Assembly: GCA_945872815.1 (NCBI GenBank)
Contig: CAMCAY010000006.1
Location: forward strand, 1 to 64,000
Direction: 5' to 3'
DNA: 64,000 nt
DNA from: Chitinophaga pinensis
GTDB lineage: Bacteria > Bacteroidota > Bacteroidia > Chitinophagales > Chitinophagaceae
Below are positions 61,689 through 64,000 of this stretch, in pieces (position 1 is the stretch's first letter; each line of letters opens with the position of its first letter). The translations under genes were made by a program, and so were the position numbers. The notes below the pieces were generated by a model. It saw only the letters and a list, made by a program, of their open reading frames with translations. It was not told the DNA's origin and did not search any database.

Positions 61689-63350
61689 TTAGCCAACATC
61701 ATGGTCTCGTAGTACAATGGATAGTATAAGAGTTTCCGAAGCTCCAGATCCTAGTTCGATTCTAGGCGGGACCACCCAGCGAGAATTTTGGTCAATCTGT
61801 GTAGGTTGACCATTTTTATTTTCTGCTGAAATGTAGGATAGATAAGAGATTGCTGCGAATAGACTATTGACTCTTGGAGTTCGAACTGTGTTATTTTCCT
61901 TATTATACAAAATCCCATCGGGGTATATCAAATATTGCAAACGTTGCTTATCACTATAATCGCTTGAAACCCACAACTGACTTGCTTTTTTAGAAATTAT
62001 AATTCCTTTTTTTATAGCGATTTCCAAGTTCGAACTCGAAAGTTGACTTTTGCTTAATTCCTGCTCTATGGCTTTAATTTCCAACTCATATTTGCTCTTG
62101 TATTTGATGTATAATTCCTTTTCAATTTCATTTTCTACATAGCGCTCCTCTAATGATTTTATTTTACCTTTCAACAACGAAATATTTTTTTTCGATTCTT
62201 CTTGTACCACTAATCTATCTGCTAACTTTTCTTTTACAAAAGTTAGCACCATCTGCTCCAGTTTCTTTTCATCTTTTATTACTGGTTGGATATTATTCAA
62301 CTCTTTTAAAAAAGCTTCGTGAACAATTTTTGCATTCTGATTTACATTCGTTCCCTTGTCTCTTGTTTTATAATACCATTGACCTTTTTGAGTATAGCCA
62401 GTAAAAGGCGACAACGATATTTCATCTCTTACAAAACTCTTGAGTGGAAGTTCTTCTATTTTAAATTTTTTGGCAATTCCTTTATGTGGATTGTCCTCTA
62501 TAATATTATTTGCTTTCTGAAATAACTCAACAGAAACCAGCGCAGGATGATGACCTTGAATACATTGTCCGGGTATTAAAGAATGGGTAACAAAACCGCA
62601 GTAAAAAGGATTGCTAATCATACGAACAAAACTCTTGTAGTTGATAGCAGAACCCATTTTTATCATTTTCTCTACAATCTCCAGATTATTCAATTTCCCT
62701 TCGGCTTTCCATTTGAAACCGAGTTTCAATATTTTACCTTCATCATTAATTACATACTCGTGGTACTTTGCTTTTTCTTTTCGCTTAAGATTGGTATATC
62801 CAAAAGGACAGGCACTCACCCAATATCCATTGATTAGGTTTTCTATCATTCCTCTTGATGATTTTTCTTTTCGTAGTTCATTATCGTAATTTCCAAAAGC
62901 ATAGAAAATATTCTGTTGTAAACGACCAGCAGCTGAAGTAACATCTACCTCCTGAATCACACTAATTACTTTTACACCAATTTTTGCCAACTCTCTCGTT
63001 AAATCCATGGCATGTTCACTTCGCGAAAATCGCTCGTAAGAAAACACAAGGATTGCAGAAATACTCTTATCTTTTTTTACAAAATCCAGCATGCGTTTAA
63101 ATTGTTTCCGCTCATCCGTTTTAGCCGACTCGACTCCTCCACCAAAATACTCCTTGATGATAAACCCTTTTTTAGCAGCATAAGCAGCAGCATCTTTTTT
63201 CTGCGTATCTAAACTGGTATTGTCAAATTGTGAGGAATCAGACACCCTTGTGTAGGCAACAATGATATTACCAGTTCTCCATTTGAGTGCTTTGCTTTTT
63301 TTCCCCATTTGCTGTTGTAAATCAGCGGAGAGTTCTTTGTCATTCTTCAT
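61689..63350 (-). CDS. Large serine recombinase (integrase) reading through tRNA-Arg
   Basis: The 553-residue protein has the resolvase catalytic domain (VAYTRVSDSSQ with Ser37, then LVFSYERFSRSEHAMDL and GRLQQNIFYAFG). The recombinase domain (NPFYCGFVTHSLIPGQCIQG) and a coiled coil at about residues 375-440 follow. The zinc-ribbon region lacks its usual cysteines (SPFTGYTQKGQWYYKTRDKG). The last 30 or so residues (VVPPRIELGSGASETLILSI and onward) are the antisense translation of tRNA-Arg, so the stop codon lies in host DNA. It probably integrates its element at this tRNA. A small gene overlaps its start by 11 bases. Confidence 0.9.
   Translation of the reverse strand: MKNDKELSADLQQQMGKKSKALKWRTGNIIVAYTRVSDSSQFDNTSLDTQKKDAAAYAAKKGFIIKEYFGGGVESAKTDERKQFKRMLDFVKKDKSISAILVFSYERFSRSEHAMDLTRELAKIGVKVISVIQEVDVTSAAGRLQQNIFYAFGNYDNELRKEKSSRGMIENLINGYWVSACPFGYTNLKRKEKAKYHEYVINDEGKILKLGFKWKAEGKLNNLEIVEKMIKMGSAINYKSFVRMISNPFYCGFVTHSLIPGQCIQGHHPALVSVELFQKANNIIEDNPHKGIAKKFKIEELPLKSFVRDEISLSPFTGYTQKGQWYYKTRDKGTNVNQNAKIVHEAFLKELNNIQPVIKDEKKLEQMVLTFVKEKLADRLVVQEESKKNISLLKGKIKSLEERYVENEIEKELYIKYKSKYELEIKAIEQELSKSQLSSSNLEIAIKKGIIISKKASQLWVSSDYSDKQRLQYLIYPDGILYNKENNTVRTPRVNSLFAAISYLSYISAENKNGQPTQIDQNSRWVVPPRIELGSGASETLILSIVLRDHDVG
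61703..61774 (+). tRNA. tRNA-Arg (anticodon CCG)
   Basis: The cloverleaf is complete. The acceptor stem GGTCTCG pairs with CGGGACC (one G-T), the D arm is GTAC/GTAT, the anticodon loop is TTCCGAA with anticodon CCG, and the T arm is CCTAG-TTCGATT-CTAGG. The discriminator A at 61774 is followed by CC. The first anticodon-stem pair (A27-C43) is mismatched. The anticodon reads CGG codons. The 3' end abuts the serine recombinase frame on the other strand, a typical integration-site arrangement. Confidence 0.93.
61789..61821 (+). terminator. Terminator after tRNA-Arg, inside the recombinase 3' region
   Basis: TGGTCAA (61789-61795) and TTGACCA (61806-61812) form a 7-bp stem with a ten-base loop followed by TTTTTATTTT. 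It lies 15 bases after the tRNA and overlaps the antisense recombinase codons. Confidence 0.65.
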
Positions 63351-63501
63351 TGTTCTTCAGTATTTCATTAACAATATAGTTGGCGATTATATCAGCATAG
63401 ATAAATAACTGTTCATCTTCTAATAAATTTAAACCCTGTTCTGTTTTTTTGTTTTCTACTTCTTTTTTTAAATCATTGTTATTCTTTTTTTTGTTTGACA
63501 T
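63340..63501 (-). CDS. Small acidic/basic protein (53 residues) coupled to the recombinase
   Basis: The minus-strand frame from the ATG at 63499-63501 to the TGA at 63340-63342 encodes 53 residues. It has a lysine/asparagine-rich start (MSNKKKNNNDLKK) and a helical, hydrophobic end (FIYADIIANYIVNEILK). Its stop overlaps the recombinase start by 11 bases (ATGAAGAATGA), a sign of translational coupling. I do not recognise it. A regulatory or directionality-factor role would fit the position but is a guess. Confidence 0.6.
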   Translation of the reverse strand: MSNKKKNNNDLKKEVENKKTEQGLNLLEDEQLFIYADIIANYIVNEILKNNEE

Positions 63502-63594
63502 TATTAATCAGTTCAGCATATCGTCATCTCAAATGAAGGATATGTGGGTAATGATTAGCGCCGTCTCAAACGGAAGCATTATAATTTAAGCCAT

Positions 63595-64000
63595 CTAATT
63601 TTTTCTTGTATGTGAAAATGATAGGGAGTTTCCATCCCGTGTTTTTAATTCGATTGATGAATAATTTTTTAGCCCTAAACTCATCATAATTTTTTTTGCG
63701 TCATTTCCATTTATTACTCCCGTCTCAGTACATTCAATTTTAATTGGGGCATTATTTTCATTGAATGAAATGGTGATTTTATTAATATTCTTATTCCTCA
63801 TATGATTTATGACCTTCAACTCTTCTTCATTTAAAATTCCTGCTGGAACTAAAAATTTTTCTTTATCCTCGGTAGCAATAAATTCTTTTATATAAGACGA
63901 AATGGGAATCATAATATGCGGCAATGACATGTCTAAAGACTGCTGCTCTTCGATTTGAAAATAAGTTTTTTCGTAGAGTGAAAAGGTTTGATTTTCATAA
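63595..64000 (-). CDS. Unknown protein, 5' end outside the window
   Basis: A frame ending in TAA at 63595-63597 is open through 63999 without a stop. An ATG at 63930 exists, but the upstream codons (FQIEEQQSLD precedes it) read like protein, so the gene most likely starts outside the window. The visible 134 residues have a mixed alpha/beta pattern (INKITISFNENNAPIKIE, then MSLGLKNYSSIELKTRDG) with no recognised domain. It lies upstream of the recombinase module in the same orientation, so it is probably cargo of the integrated element. Confidence 0.6.
   Translation of the reverse strand, partial: YENQTFSLYEKTYFQIEEQQSLDMSLPHIMIPISSYIKEFIATEDKEKFLVPAGILNEEELKVINHMRNKNINKITISFNENNAPIKIECTETGVINGNDAKKIMMSLGLKNYSSIELKTRDGNSLSFSHTRKN

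Noticed and set aside
61703-61774. tRNA pseudogene because of the A27-C43 mismatch
   Set aside because: All other stems, the loop residues and the discriminator are normal, and a single mismatch at this position is tolerated.
63595-63930. Complete 111-residue gene starting at the ATG at 63930
   Set aside because: The frame stays open to the window edge with protein-like codons, so a start outside the window is more likely.
1-64000. CRISPR array
   Set aside because: No regularly spaced direct repeats were seen anywhere, and no cas-like gene is present.
1-64000. Anti-phage defence system
   Set aside because: Nucleic-acid enzymes present (UvrD, RecO, serine recombinase) are housekeeping or integration proteins; no restriction, CBASS, retron, toxin-antitoxin or similar gene was recognised.

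Overview
The window is AT-rich chromosomal DNA from a member of the Bacteroidetes/Bacteroidota, most likely a Chitinophagaceae-like genus. Several independent signs agree. There is a SusC/SusD outer-membrane pair. An M1 peptidase carries a type IX secretion (T9SS) C-terminal sorting domain. There are an S46 dipeptidyl-peptidase, DUF5606 and DUF1015 proteins, and a TlpA/DUF4369 lipoprotein. Promoter boxes fit TAnnTTTG, and start codons are preceded by A-rich sequence rather than Shine-Dalgarno motifs.

Layout. 1-5.9 kb: end of an MscS channel, a monothiol thioredoxin-like protein, a MerR regulator, an M23 peptidase and alaS. 6.2-15.5 kb: envelope functions, namely a TlpA-like lipoprotein, a lipoprotein/SusD/SusC locus and an RND exporter. 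15.6-27.1 kb: housekeeping genes (recO, an amidohydrolase, prfA-tatC, rpiB, an M28 peptidase), then serC-DUF1015-TPR-acyl-CoA synthetase in one direction. 27.1-33.4 kb: a PAS histidine kinase/LuxR response-regulator pair, a deoxyhypusine-synthase-like protein without the usual catalytic lysine, and an operon of rhodanese, a previously unlisted 43-residue membrane protein, arsenate reductase and DUF1801. 33.5-39.6 kb: an M3 peptidase, then a metal-related cluster (Fur-family repressor, SCO1, MerC-domain protein) with a perfect operator-like palindrome in the merC promoter, then an M1 peptidase. 39.7-44.5 kb: radical SAM/SPASM protein, AI-2E transporter, MarR and rpoN. 44.5-54.7 kb: cupredoxin lipoprotein, UvrD helicase, NifU-type scaffold, pnuC-NMN/NR kinase (NAD salvage), a GH3-LysE-mtgA operon and a DPP7-type S46 peptidase. 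54.8-58.0 kb: a 367-bp MITE-like element, then a TolC/membrane-fusion-protein pair. 58.2-61.7 kb: a small His-rich exported protein, a cobalamin riboswitch driving a BtuB-type receptor, and marC. 61.7-64.0 kb: tRNA-Arg immediately followed by a serine recombinase whose reading frame runs antisense through the tRNA. This is probably the left end of an integrated element that continues past the window.

The most unusual sequence-level observations are: the element with perfect 22-bp inverted ends and an 8-bp candidate target duplication at 54800-55182; the recombinase that reads through tRNA-Arg and has lost its zinc-ribbon cysteines; the palindromic operator in the merC promoter; the lysine-less deoxyhypusine-synthase homologue; and several small genes shorter than usual annotation limits. 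No CRISPR array, rRNA, complete insertion sequence or recognisable anti-phage system is present. All functional calls come from reading motifs by eye; no database search was possible.
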